Source: Candidatus Uhrbacteria bacterium (GTDB lineage: Bacteria; Patescibacteriota; Patescibacteriia; UBA9934; UBA11717). From it: DNA of 7,910 nt. Under the pieces are notes generated by a model. It searched no databases, was not told the DNA's origin, and saw only the letters and a list, made by a program, of their open reading frames with translations. The position numbers and the translations under genes are program-made. Positions within the stretch are counted from its first letter, which is position 1. The number at the start of each line of letters is the position of its first letter. The DNA lies in contig JABMPK010000013.1 in NCBI GenBank assembly GCA_013203725.1, positions 1 to 7,910 on the forward strand, given 5' to 3'. This document shows, piece by piece, positions 1 to 5,662 of the stretch.

Positions 1-112
1 GAAGAGGTCTACCCAAAAACGAGAAGATTCTGCTAAGGTTGGGAGTGAAATCACGAAAACGACATGGCCAACGACCACATCCCTGGTGGATGCGGTCTAG
101 GTAACACAACAT

Positions 113-188
113 GCCGCCGTAGCTCAGTTGGTAGAGCGTCGCCATGGTAAGGCGAAGGTCTCGGGTTCGATTCCCGACGGTGGCTCCA
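113..188 (+). tRNA. tRNA-Thr (anticodon GGT)
   Basis: A full cloverleaf of 76 nt can be drawn. The acceptor stem pairs GCCGCCG (113-119) with CGGTGGC (178-184), with one G-U pair, followed by discriminator T185 and an encoded CCA (186-188). The D arm has GCTC/GAGC with the GG of the D loop. The anticodon stem TCGCC/GGCGA closes the loop ATGGTAA, which gives anticodon GGT (threonine, ACC/ACU codons). The T arm is TCGGG-TTCGATT-CCCGA. A tyrosine recombinase gene begins 41 nt downstream in the same direction, the usual arrangement when a tRNA 3' end serves as an integration site. I found no second copy of the tRNA 3' end in the window. Confidence 0.97.
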
Positions 189-198
189 TCTCTTTTTG

Positions 199-223
199 AG
201 AAGGCTAGGTCGACTCACCTTCT
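199..223. other. imperfect dyad between tRNA and int1, possible recombinase core or operator
   Basis: AGAAGG (199-204) and CCTTCT (218-223) form a 6-bp inverted repeat around a central GTCGAC palindrome (209-214). It is not followed by a T-run on either strand, so it does not look like a terminator. Its place, 10 nt after the tRNA and 6 nt before the first possible int1 start, would suit a recombinase binding site or an int1 operator. This is a weak, position-based inference. Confidence 0.25.
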
Positions 224-229
224 ACGTAA

Positions 230-1138
230 ATGAAGATGAGTATGAACATTCGTGAACTACATGAGTCTTTCTGTCAGTATCAGGAAGCTATAAAAAATTA
301 TCAACCGAATACGATTCGTAGTTACAAGGACACGATGAGTTCTTTCTTAGGTCTCAACTCAGAGATTCAAGAGATTGAACAAGTGTCCTTTTTGGTTGCC
401 GAAAAGTTTTTCTACTGGGGGAGATCGGAAAAGAATTGGAAGTCTTCAACGTATATCTCGCACCACAAACGGCTGAACGTGTTTTTCCTATGGGCGGTTG
501 CACGGGAGTTTATAAAAGTTAACCCACTAGATAAGATTGAGAAGCCTAGACTTGAGAAGAAGTTGCCAACCCGGCTTACAAAGGCACAGTCGCTGATGGT
601 TATAGATACAGCTGCCAATCTTGAGTACTCAACTCCGTTTCTAGCCTCCAGAAACCATGCGATCTTTTCCATGTTTCTTTACTGTGGGTTGCGGAAAGGG
701 GAGTTGTTGAAGCTGAAGTGTAGCGATGTGGACATACAGAACCTTTCAATCCATATTCGGCAAGGAAAGGGGAATAAGGATCGGATAGTGCCAATGCCAT
801 TCACACTCCGGAATACGCTTCTACGCTACGCAGAAGAGCGTCAGAAGCTCCACAAGACGTGTCAGGAGTTCTTCGTCTCGTTCCCACGTGACTGCGGCTA
901 TACGGACTCAGGTCTGAAGCGTGTAGTTGGGAGAATCAAAGAAGCATGCGGATTTCATTTCTATATCCACATGCTTCGGCACACATTCGCTACGCTCATG
1001 ATTGAGGGCGGGTGTGATATTTATGCGCTGTCTAAGATATTGGGGCACAATGATATTAAGACAACGACGATTTACTTGTCTGCTTCGGTTGAGCATTTGA
1101 GAGGGCAGATGAGCAAGCATCCGCTGAATTTTGTTTGA
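230..1138 (+). CDS. tyrosine recombinase/integrase, int1
   Basis: A 302-residue site-specific recombinase of the tyrosine family (XerC/XerD-like size), expected to cut and rejoin DNA through a covalent 3'-phosphotyrosine intermediate. An N-terminal SAM-like core-binding domain occupies about residues 6-95 and the catalytic domain about 115-295. All catalytic residues are visible: Arg155 in GLRKGELL, Lys180 or Lys183 in the beta-hairpin, His247-x-x-Arg250 in HMLRHTFAT, His273 in LGH and the nucleophile Tyr282 in TTIYL. Three ATGs lie in frame at the start (230, 236, 242). The third gives MNIR, matching the start of int2, and may be the true one, but none has a clear Shine-Dalgarno. It lies just downstream of tRNA-Thr and convergent with the cargo gene. 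It is colinear with int2 and probably a paralogue. The substrate site is unknown. Confidence 0.93.
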   Translation: MKMSMNIRELHESFCQYQEAIKNYQPNTIRSYKDTMSSFLGLNSEIQEIEQVSFLVAEKFFYWGRSEKNWKSSTYISHHKRLNVFFLWAVAREFIKVNPLDKIEKPRLEKKLPTRLTKAQSLMVIDTAANLEYSTPFLASRNHAIFSMFLYCGLRKGELLKLKCSDVDIQNLSIHIRQGKGNKDRIVPMPFTLRNTLLRYAEERQKLHKTCQEFFVSFPRDCGYTDSGLKRVVGRIKEACGFHFYIHMLRHTFATLMIEGGCDIYALSKILGHNDIKTTTIYLSASVEHLRGQMSKHPLNFV

Positions 1139-1255
1139 TACTGCCGGGGCGTAGTGGAAAGGGTAGGAATGCACTATTCTTATTAAAATACGAAACCGCC
1201 CACCATGGTGAGACCGTAGAGAACGGAATCGTGGTGGGCGGCAGAGAGGGCTCGG
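1139..1255. other. intergenic region between convergent int1 and cargo gene
   Basis: This stretch separates the stops of int1 (+) and the cargo gene (-). Its right half holds the hairpin terminator of the cargo gene. I see no open frame with coding character, no clear terminator for int1 and no repeat matching other parts of the window. The composition changes here from that of int1 to the GC-rich cargo. Confidence 0.5.
1185..1241 (-). terminator. hairpin terminator of the cargo gene
   Basis: CCGCCCACCA (1196-1205) and TGGTGGGCGG (1232-1241) form a perfect 10-bp GC-rich stem. A second small stem, CCGT/ACGG (1214-1217 with 1223-1226), sits inside the loop. Read on the - strand, the stem starts 14 nt after the cargo stop codon and is followed by TTTCGTATTTT, as expected for an intrinsic terminator. 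On the + strand no T-run follows, so it is unlikely to serve int1. The 26-nt loop is longer than usual for an intrinsic terminator. Confidence 0.65.
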
Positions 1256-1759
1256 TCAGTACCAGGAGAACGGAGGCGGTTCGTCGCCACCAAAGACAAC
1301 GAAGGTCCGATCCGTCAGTTCGACACGTTCTCCGAACATCAGTTCCTGGAACGTGCCGTCATGCAACAGCGATGTCGTTGGGCCCCAAAGCGGATAGCCG
1401 CCCTGGAACGCGATCGTGTAGCCAGTGTCAGCGAGCGGGAACTTGGCGTCACCCGCATCCACGATCTTCTGAACAAGGGACACCAGGAACCGCAGTTCGG
1501 TGTTGCCCAAGACACCCTCGGAAGGCACGCGTAGCGACACGCGACCGGAGTTCGCGTTGTACACGAGCTCTACGTCTTTGTTGTTGTACCGCGTGAACTG
1601 AATCGTCACATCGCCACGGACCTCACCGGTAGGCGTTGTTGGCCCGTGTTCGATCTCGTCCACGCACTGGCACTCGCACTTCTCGGGCGGATGCGCGCGA
1701 GCGGTGGCAGACAGCATGATCAGGAGGGTGGTCAGCAGGATGCCGAGGAACTTGCTCAT
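1256..1759 (-). CDS. small secreted protein of unknown function, GC-rich cargo
   Basis: I do not recognise this 167-residue protein. It starts with a typical Sec signal peptide: MSK, a hydrophobic core (FLGILLTTLLIMLSA), and an A-x-A cleavage site at about Ala22/His23. The mature protein opens with HPPEKCECQC; Cys28, Cys30 and Cys32 are tightly clustered and could bind metal or form disulfides. The rest looks beta-rich and ends in an aromatic, proline-rich tail (PPPFSWY). There is no lipobox. The start at 1759 is chosen over the open frame back to 1888 because AAGGAG (1766-1771) lies 6 nt upstream and a strong promoter lies inside the longer frame. Spot counts of three 60-base lines give about 52-67% GC, against about 42% for one line of int2, suggesting separate origin. 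It is a self-contained transcription unit between two recombinases. The function is unknown. Confidence 0.8.
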   Translation of the reverse strand: MSKFLGILLTTLLIMLSATARAHPPEKCECQCVDEIEHGPTTPTGEVRGDVTIQFTRYNNKDVELVYNANSGRVSLRVPSEGVLGNTELRFLVSLVQKIVDAGDAKFPLADTGYTIAFQGGYPLWGPTTSLLHDGTFQELMFGERVELTDRTFVVFGGDEPPPFSWY

Positions 1760-1765
1760 GAAGAA

Positions 1766-1771
1766 CTCCTT
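1766..1771 (-). promoter_or_regulatory. Shine-Dalgarno of the cargo gene
   Basis: AAGGAG on the - strand, 6 nt before the ATG at 1759-1757. It decides the start codon, because the open frame continues upstream to 1888 without another such site. Confidence 0.85.
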
Positions 1772-1822
1772 GGTTGGAATGAGGGCACCTGAATGGTACC
1801 GACTCGTCGTGTAACTATCGTC

Positions 1823-1851
1823 AACATAGTACAAAATCGACTTTTTGTCAA
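1823..1851 (-). promoter_or_regulatory. sigma70-type promoter of the cargo gene
   Basis: On the - strand a perfect -35 TTGACA (1851-1846) is followed after exactly 17 nt by TATGTT (1828-1823), a 4/6 match to the -10 consensus. Transcription would start near 1816, leaving a leader of about 57 nt before the ATG at 1759. The spacer overlaps a 6-bp dyad, ACAAAA/TTTTGT (1831-1836 with 1843-1848), that could be an operator. The promoter is much closer to consensus than anything seen upstream of the recombinases. Confidence 0.8.
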
Positions 1852-1896
1852 GCGTTCGAGAGTGCGGCAGCTCGCTCGCGTGCGACATCTTCTTCT

Positions 1897-2802
1897 TTAG
1901 AACAACGCATTGATCGGATTACTCTCCAGCGACTGCTTGGTATGCTCAGGTACTGCGTGAGCATAGATCATGGTGGTAGATATGTCTTTATGTCCCATTG
2001 TTTGTGAAAGGCCAACAATGTCCTGACTGCCACGGTAGAACTCTGTGGCGTATGTGTGCCGGCATTTGTTGGCTTTGATTTTGATGTTTACTTTGTTTGA
2101 GATGCGAGTGAGCAGGTGCTTCAAACCGTCTTTTGTAAATGCTGTATCTTGTGTTGAAGAAACCCAGAGGGAATATGATTTAATTCCACGTTTCTCTCGA
2201 GCGTCCCAATAACGGGTTAGGAGCTCATTTAATCGATATGTTATTCCAATAGCTCGTGGCTTTCGGTTCTTTGCTGTTTCTGAGCGTACTCGGATGTATC
2301 CATTCACAAGATCAATGTCGGATACTTTTAACTGTATAAGCTCACCACGTCGCAATCCGGTCATTAGAAGTACGCCAAATATTGCCATGTTTCTTGCTCT
2401 CTCAAACTCGGAGTATGCGCTTTGGTCTATTGTGTATAGTATTCTCTCAATCTCTTCCGAAGAATAGAATTCGGGTATACGTGACGGGATAACAGGGTAT
2501 GGGATCTCGGAGAGTGGGTTTTGTTTAAGGTGACCTTTCTTGATGCACCAGTCTACAAATACGCTCAAGCTCTTGCGGTACGTAGCAGTAGTTGCCGGCG
2601 CCCAGTTCCGGTTGGTCTCACCCCATCGGAAGAACTGCCGTAGGATGCCCTCAGTCAGCTCGTTCGTGTCGATCATAGGAAAACGTAGCATAAGCAGGCG
2701 AAAGGCGTTTGTATAGCCTTCTACAGTTGCATCGGCACGCTGCTTGAGCGTGCCATCCTGACATTCCCGAAGGAACTGTTTGTGAGCCTGCCTTATATTC
2801 AC
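1897..2802 (-). CDS. tyrosine recombinase/integrase, int2 (atypical NxxR)
   Basis: A 301-residue tyrosine recombinase, colinear with int1: both begin MNIR and share NPL before the interdomain linker, RRGELIQLK/RKGELLKLK, RHT-AT and GHxDIxTTxIY, and both end near NPIN or HPLN. Catalytic residues are Arg151, Lys178 or Lys181, Arg248, His271 and Tyr280. The histidine that normally stands three residues before the second Arg is Asn245 (NKCRH), while int1 and int3 keep it. Activity is plausible because this position varies in the family, but it is odd. The start is GTG at 2802, only 4 nt after the int3 stop and without a clear Shine-Dalgarno, so translation is probably coupled to int3. It ends in TAA just before the cargo gene's upstream region. 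Its partner may be int3 as a heteromeric recombinase (inference). Confidence 0.92.
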   Translation of the reverse strand: MNIRQAHKQFLRECQDGTLKQRADATVEGYTNAFRLLMLRFPMIDTNELTEGILRQFFRWGETNRNWAPATTATYRKSLSVFVDWCIKKGHLKQNPLSEIPYPVIPSRIPEFYSSEEIERILYTIDQSAYSEFERARNMAIFGVLLMTGLRRGELIQLKVSDIDLVNGYIRVRSETAKNRKPRAIGITYRLNELLTRYWDAREKRGIKSYSLWVSSTQDTAFTKDGLKHLLTRISNKVNIKIKANKCRHTYATEFYRGSQDIVGLSQTMGHKDISTTMIYAHAVPEHTKQSLESNPINALF

Positions 2803-2806
2803 ATTT

Positions 2807-3964
2807 CTACTTAGATTTATTCAAAGCTTCTGCAATGCGTGTTATCTCCTCATCGGTCAAGCGGGAATTTGTTACAAAGCTTCCGTTCCCAGATGCAATT
2901 TCTTTTAACAGCTCAATCTGTCTGTCTTCGCTAATTTGACCATATCCATAAGATCCAAACGTTGTAGTGACTTGCGCATGTCCAAGGTTCTGGCTTACGG
3001 CTTTCTTTTGCTCCTCGGTAAGAGGCATCTTCATACACTCCTTTACAACAAGGTGACGCAGTGAGTGTGGATTGAAATAGGGAACTCCTGCTGCTATGTA
3101 TCGCTTTTCAAAGATTTTACGTGCGGAGCTGGAGGACGACCAAAATTCTCTACCAACATTTCCTGAGCTGTAGTAGCTAATGTTTTTTTCTCCTTGCTCG
3201 CGCTTTGTAGCGGGGAATATTGGATCGTCTGGGCCAAATCCACGTTTAGATTCAAGGTAGTCGTACCAATCCAAGAAATATTGACGCGGTTCTTTATACG
3301 ACAATGGGAATAGTGCGGTTGTAATTTTCTTAGAGTTTTTGGTTTTCACTCCATACCTTGGATTTTGATCAAGAATACAGTCTGTACGATCAAAGGCCCT
3401 CATTGGGAGACTAGTAATTGCGGAGATTCGTGCGCCAGAGAGCAGTGTTAGGCTGAGCAGCGCTCTGTCGCGCATGTCTACCTCGGTATTTGGTTTAATT
3501 GTTTCAATCGTGGCCTTGATTTGCTCCAAAGTGGGAGATTTTTTGCGTACCTGTTGCAGCGCCTGCCGTTTTTCCTTTTTGCCGAGGTTGAGAAAATCGA
3601 TATCAGTACGATTGATGCGTGATTTGTACTGATCTTGCATAGAGAGCCATGTAAGAAATCCCTGCAGTTTCCGCAAGCTATCGTACTGGTATGAAAGGCT
3701 TAATTTGGTATCGATCTTTCCCGGTCTCTCAGCTAGCCACTTCTTAAATCGTTTTGCTCTGTCTTTATTGAAGCAACCAAAGTCTTCTTCACCTGAAAAG
3801 TCCTGCCAGAGGAGCATCGCCTTTTCATAAGTCTTGATGGAGTCGTCGCAAAACCCCTTTGAGTCCCTCATGTAATCAAAATACTGACGCTTAATTAACT
3901 CGTTTTGGTAGCGAATCTGATCATCACTTTGAGTGTGGATAGTCTTGTCCTTCAATTCATTCAT
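2807..3964 (-). CDS. tyrosine recombinase/integrase, int3
   Basis: A 385-residue tyrosine recombinase of a different branch from int1 and int2. It has a longer charged N-terminus (about 1-30), a core-binding domain (about 25-115), a basic linker (about 128-143, LGKKEKRQALQQVRKK) and a catalytic domain (about 145-345). Catalytic residues are Arg179 (SGARISAI), Lys207 or Lys209, His300-x-x-Arg303 (NPHSLRH), His329 (LGH) and nucleophile Tyr339 (or Tyr341; the His-to-Tyr spacing is one longer than in int1). A charged tail of about 40 residues follows the tyrosine. The ATG at 3964 has no evident Shine-Dalgarno. It is the first gene of a two-gene operon with int2 and ends in TAG 4 nt before the int2 GTG. 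It sits at the likely edge of the element, 31 nt from the first codon of the neighbouring membrane gene on the other strand. Confidence 0.92.
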   Translation of the reverse strand: MNELKDKTIHTQSDDQIRYQNELIKRQYFDYMRDSKGFCDDSIKTYEKAMLLWQDFSGEEDFGCFNKDRAKRFKKWLAERPGKIDTKLSLSYQYDSLRKLQGFLTWLSMQDQYKSRINRTDIDFLNLGKKEKRQALQQVRKKSPTLEQIKATIETIKPNTEVDMRDRALLSLTLLSGARISAITSLPMRAFDRTDCILDQNPRYGVKTKNSKKITTALFPLSYKEPRQYFLDWYDYLESKRGFGPDDPIFPATKREQGEKNISYYSSGNVGREFWSSSSSARKIFEKRYIAAGVPYFNPHSLRHLVVKECMKMPLTEEQKKAVSQNLGHAQVTTTFGSYGYGQISEDRQIELLKEIASGNGSFVTNSRLTDEEITRIAEALNKSK

Positions 3965-3967
3965 ATA

Positions 3968-4003
3968 AACTAGGTATTAGTAAATCAGTTAGTTCTTGAC
4001 TAA
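3968..4003. repeat. cluster of TTAGT/ACTAA half-sites at the int3 end
   Basis: Three exact copies and one near copy of a 5-mer lie in 36 bases: ACTAG (3969-3973, one mismatch to ACTAA), TTAGT (3977-3981), TTAGT (3989-3993) and ACTAA (3999-4003). They form two inverted pairs facing each other upstream of int3. Short repeated half-sites next to an integrase gene can be recombinase binding sites or an autoregulatory operator. The motif is short and AT-rich, so chance is a serious alternative. Confidence 0.25.
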
Positions 4004-4646
4004 GATGTTGATGGCGTTGGTTATTGAGGTGCCGTATGAGCTACTTTTCTTGGGCGAGATTTCCACGATACCGCTCGCTATCAATATACTATTCCATCCT
4101 ATTTTTTTGGCGGTTATTGGAATGACGGTGTCTATTCCAAAGAAGAAGAATACAGATTTGTTGTTTGAGAGAATCAAAGGTGTGATGGATCCAGCTCAGA
4201 CTAGACCGTTGGGCATAGTCTTTAAGGTTAGAAAGCCTTGGAGCCAAGGCGTGCTTGGGCAATTTTTTACAGGTTTGTACGCTCTGACATATTTGCTTAG
4301 TTACGGATTAATTGCTTGGTTCTTAATTGTTGTGTTGAACTTCAATTTGGTATCCGCTCTACTGTTCCTTTTCTTCTTCTCGGTTGTAACTTTCTTTGGA
4401 ATCAAGATAAGACAGTCGGTACGCGATCTTTTGATAGTTGAAAAACAAGGAGGAGTGATTGGAACAATTTTCGACTTCTTCCTTATGCCGGTTGTGAGAG
4501 TAGGACGATGGATATCTCTACGTGCTCCAAAAGTGAATATCTTCATATTCTTCCTAGACTTTATTGTAGAGGCGCCGTTCAAACTTGCGATCGAACTCGC
4601 AGAGGCGTGGATAGCCTTCATGAGAGATCAGAAAGAAGACTTGTAA
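3996..4646 (+). CDS. multi-spanning membrane protein, probably 5'-truncated
   Basis: Unrecognised integral membrane protein of at most 216 residues. Hydrophobic segments lie at about 26-46, 93-114, 117-136 and 179-191. A charged loop (PKKKNTDLLFERIKG) follows the first, and the C-terminus is charged and probably cytoplasmic. The first open codon is TTG at 3996, with ATG at 4005 as the alternative (213 residues); neither has a Shine-Dalgarno, whereas the next gene has a perfect one. The frame is closed by TAG at 3990-3992. The protein opens almost directly into an amphipathic stretch and then a membrane helix, 31 nt from int3, which suggests that only the 3' part of a longer gene remains after insertion of the recombinase segment (inference). 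It is followed after 16 nt by a membrane-anchored glycosidase, so it was probably an operon partner in envelope or glycan work. Confidence 0.6.
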   Translation: MTKMLMALVIEVPYELLFLGEISTIPLAINILFHPIFLAVIGMTVSIPKKKNTDLLFERIKGVMDPAQTRPLGIVFKVRKPWSQGVLGQFFTGLYALTYLLSYGLIAWFLIVVLNFNLVSALLFLFFFSVVTFFGIKIRQSVRDLLIVEKQGGVIGTIFDFFLMPVVRVGRWISLRAPKVNIFIFFLDFIVEAPFKLAIELAEAWIAFMRDQKEDL

Positions 4647-4652
4647 AAGTGA

Positions 4653-4658
4653 AGGAGG
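4653..4658 (+). promoter_or_regulatory. Shine-Dalgarno of the anchored glycosidase
   Basis: AGGAGG lies 4 nt before the ATG at 4663, inside the 16-nt gap after the membrane protein stop. It is the only consensus-grade ribosome binding site among the + strand genes and fixes that start. Confidence 0.85.
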
Positions 4659-4662
4659 CAAA

Positions 4663-5661
4663 ATGAAAAACAAACAAAAAACAATTGGTATGATAGTCGG
4701 AGTAATAATATTAGTTTTGTTTGTCCTGATCCTTGCGATTGGGCCTTTTGTTTTTGGACCAGAGACTAAGGCGGGTGATATCAGATATGGCGCGACGTAC
4801 TCAACGATGTATGCGGATAAACTTGGGATCGACCCCATCGATGGCTTCAAAGCTATCGTGCAAGATCTTGGTGTTACCACAGTTCGAGTTCCAGTATATT
4901 GGGACAGGATTGAGCCAAGCAAGGACGTTTTTGTTTGGGATGAGGTGGATGTGATCATGAAAATAGCGGAGGATAATGATGTTGACGTCGTGCTGGCTAT
5001 CGGTGGGCGTGTTCCAAGATGGCCGGAGTGCTTCTTCCCGTCGTGGGCGCGTGATCTTGATAGAGCGAAGTTGGGAGAGAGGCAATTGAATATGGTCGAC
5101 GAGGTCGTGTCAAGATACAAAGACAGTAACTCACTATTGCGTTGGCAGGTGGAGAACGAGCCGTTTTTAAAGTGGTTTGGCGAGTGTCCGGATGTTGATG
5201 TTGATCTTTTGAATAAAGAGGTTGAACTTGTTAAGAGGCTCGATCCAAGTCATGAGATTATGACCACGGCAAGTGGTGAGCAATCGATGTGGCGCCGTGA
5301 GTCTAAGATGACACCGAGCATGATTGGAACATCGGTATACAGAGAGGTACATAATCCAATATTTGGATATGTAACTTATCCGATACCGGCGTGGTTCTAT
5401 GTTGCAAAGGCGAGTATGTTGGGTGATACAAAAGTTATCGTGTCAGAGCTACAGGCGGAGCCTTGGTTTGTGGGAGATGTATCAAATTACGAAATCGCCG
5501 ATCAGGTTGATTTGTTCACTGCGCGCGATCTTGAACGAAACGTTTCTTATGCAAACAAGATTGGATTTTCCGAAGTTTATGTTTGGGGTGTAGAATGGTG
5601 GTACTTTATGAAAATGAACGGTCATCCAGAGTTGTGGGATGCTGGTCGTAAGATATTCTGA
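4663..5661 (+). CDS. membrane-anchored clan GH-A glycoside hydrolase
   Basis: A 332-residue glycosidase with a lysine-rich N-terminus, one hydrophobic signal-anchor (about 8-32) and a TIM-barrel domain (about 40-332) that should lie outside the cytoplasmic membrane. The clan GH-A pattern is visible: TTVRVPVYWDRIEP on an early strand, then WQVENEPF with Asn165-Glu166 as acid/base at the end of strand 4, then KVIVSELQAEPW with Glu262 (or Glu266) as the likely nucleophile at strand 7, and VYVWGVEWW at strand 8. The layout resembles GH5/GH39/GH42-like retaining enzymes, but I cannot name the family or substrate. Its stop TGA (5659-5661) is one base before the GH1 start, so the two are translationally linked. 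The domain looks complete, with a short C-terminus. Confidence 0.82.
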   Translation: MKNKQKTIGMIVGVIILVLFVLILAIGPFVFGPETKAGDIRYGATYSTMYADKLGIDPIDGFKAIVQDLGVTTVRVPVYWDRIEPSKDVFVWDEVDVIMKIAEDNDVDVVLAIGGRVPRWPECFFPSWARDLDRAKLGERQLNMVDEVVSRYKDSNSLLRWQVENEPFLKWFGECPDVDVDLLNKEVELVKRLDPSHEIMTTASGEQSMWRRESKMTPSMIGTSVYREVHNPIFGYVTYPIPAWFYVAKASMLGDTKVIVSELQAEPWFVGDVSNYEIADQVDLFTARDLERNVSYANKIGFSEVYVWGVEWWYFMKMNGHPELWDAGRKIF

Positions 5662-5662
5662 T

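Larger units (their letters stand above)
189..3995. mobile_element. putative integrative element with three tyrosine recombinases and a secreted-protein cargo
   Basis: Between a tRNA-Thr gene and an apparently 5'-truncated host membrane gene lie only three tyrosine recombinase genes and one small GC-rich gene. The order is int1 (+), cargo (-), int2 (-), int3 (-). Position next to a tRNA, recombinase density and the base-composition jump of the cargo all point to an integrated element. The boundaries are inferred: left after the tRNA CCA, right somewhere in 3965-3995, just upstream of int3. No matching direct repeats at the two ends were found by eye, so site-specific tRNA integration is not demonstrated. 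Alternatives are a degraded island, or two nested insertions (int1 alone, and cargo-int2-int3). Confidence 0.5.

Noticed and set aside
73..97. Ten-pair hairpin with one mismatch just upstream of tRNA-Thr, adjacent to a 5-bp helix (38-42 with 68-72)
   Set aside because: There is no T-run on either side and no match to an RNA family I know. A stem of this quality is expected about once in a window this size by chance.
1..112. Short open frames running in from the left edge on both strands
   Set aside because: Two + frames stay open until about 100-104 and one - frame is open, but none of the peptides shows recognisable features and the stretch is too short to judge.
113..188. Duplicate of the tRNA-Thr 3' end as attR
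   Set aside because: I looked for TTCGATTCCCGACGG and parts of it on the + strand through the rest of the window and did not find a second copy; the other end may lie outside.
1135..1596. Open frame on the + strand opposite the cargo gene
   Set aside because: It is antisense to a gene with promoter, Shine-Dalgarno, signal peptide and terminator. Its product is Arg/Ser/Cys-rich without domain character, typical of a shadow frame in GC-rich DNA.
1760..1888. N-terminal extension of the cargo protein to an ATG at 1888
   Set aside because: The promoter lies inside this stretch and a strong Shine-Dalgarno and signal peptide start at 1759, so the extension would not be transcribed from that promoter.
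97..3975. Hexamer CTAGGT at 97, 205 and 3970 as element direct repeats
   Set aside because: Six bases recurring three times is within chance, another copy lies on the other strand inside the GH1 gene, and the flanking bases do not match.
3996..4030. TTGACT at 3996 as a -35 box for the + strand operon
   Set aside because: No acceptable -10 lies 16-18 nt downstream (the sequence there is GGTTAT), and it would fall inside the reading frame.
4554..5120. 188-codon open frame on the - strand
   Set aside because: It overlaps the anchored glycosidase and the end of the membrane gene, both of which show convincing protein features; its own product has none.
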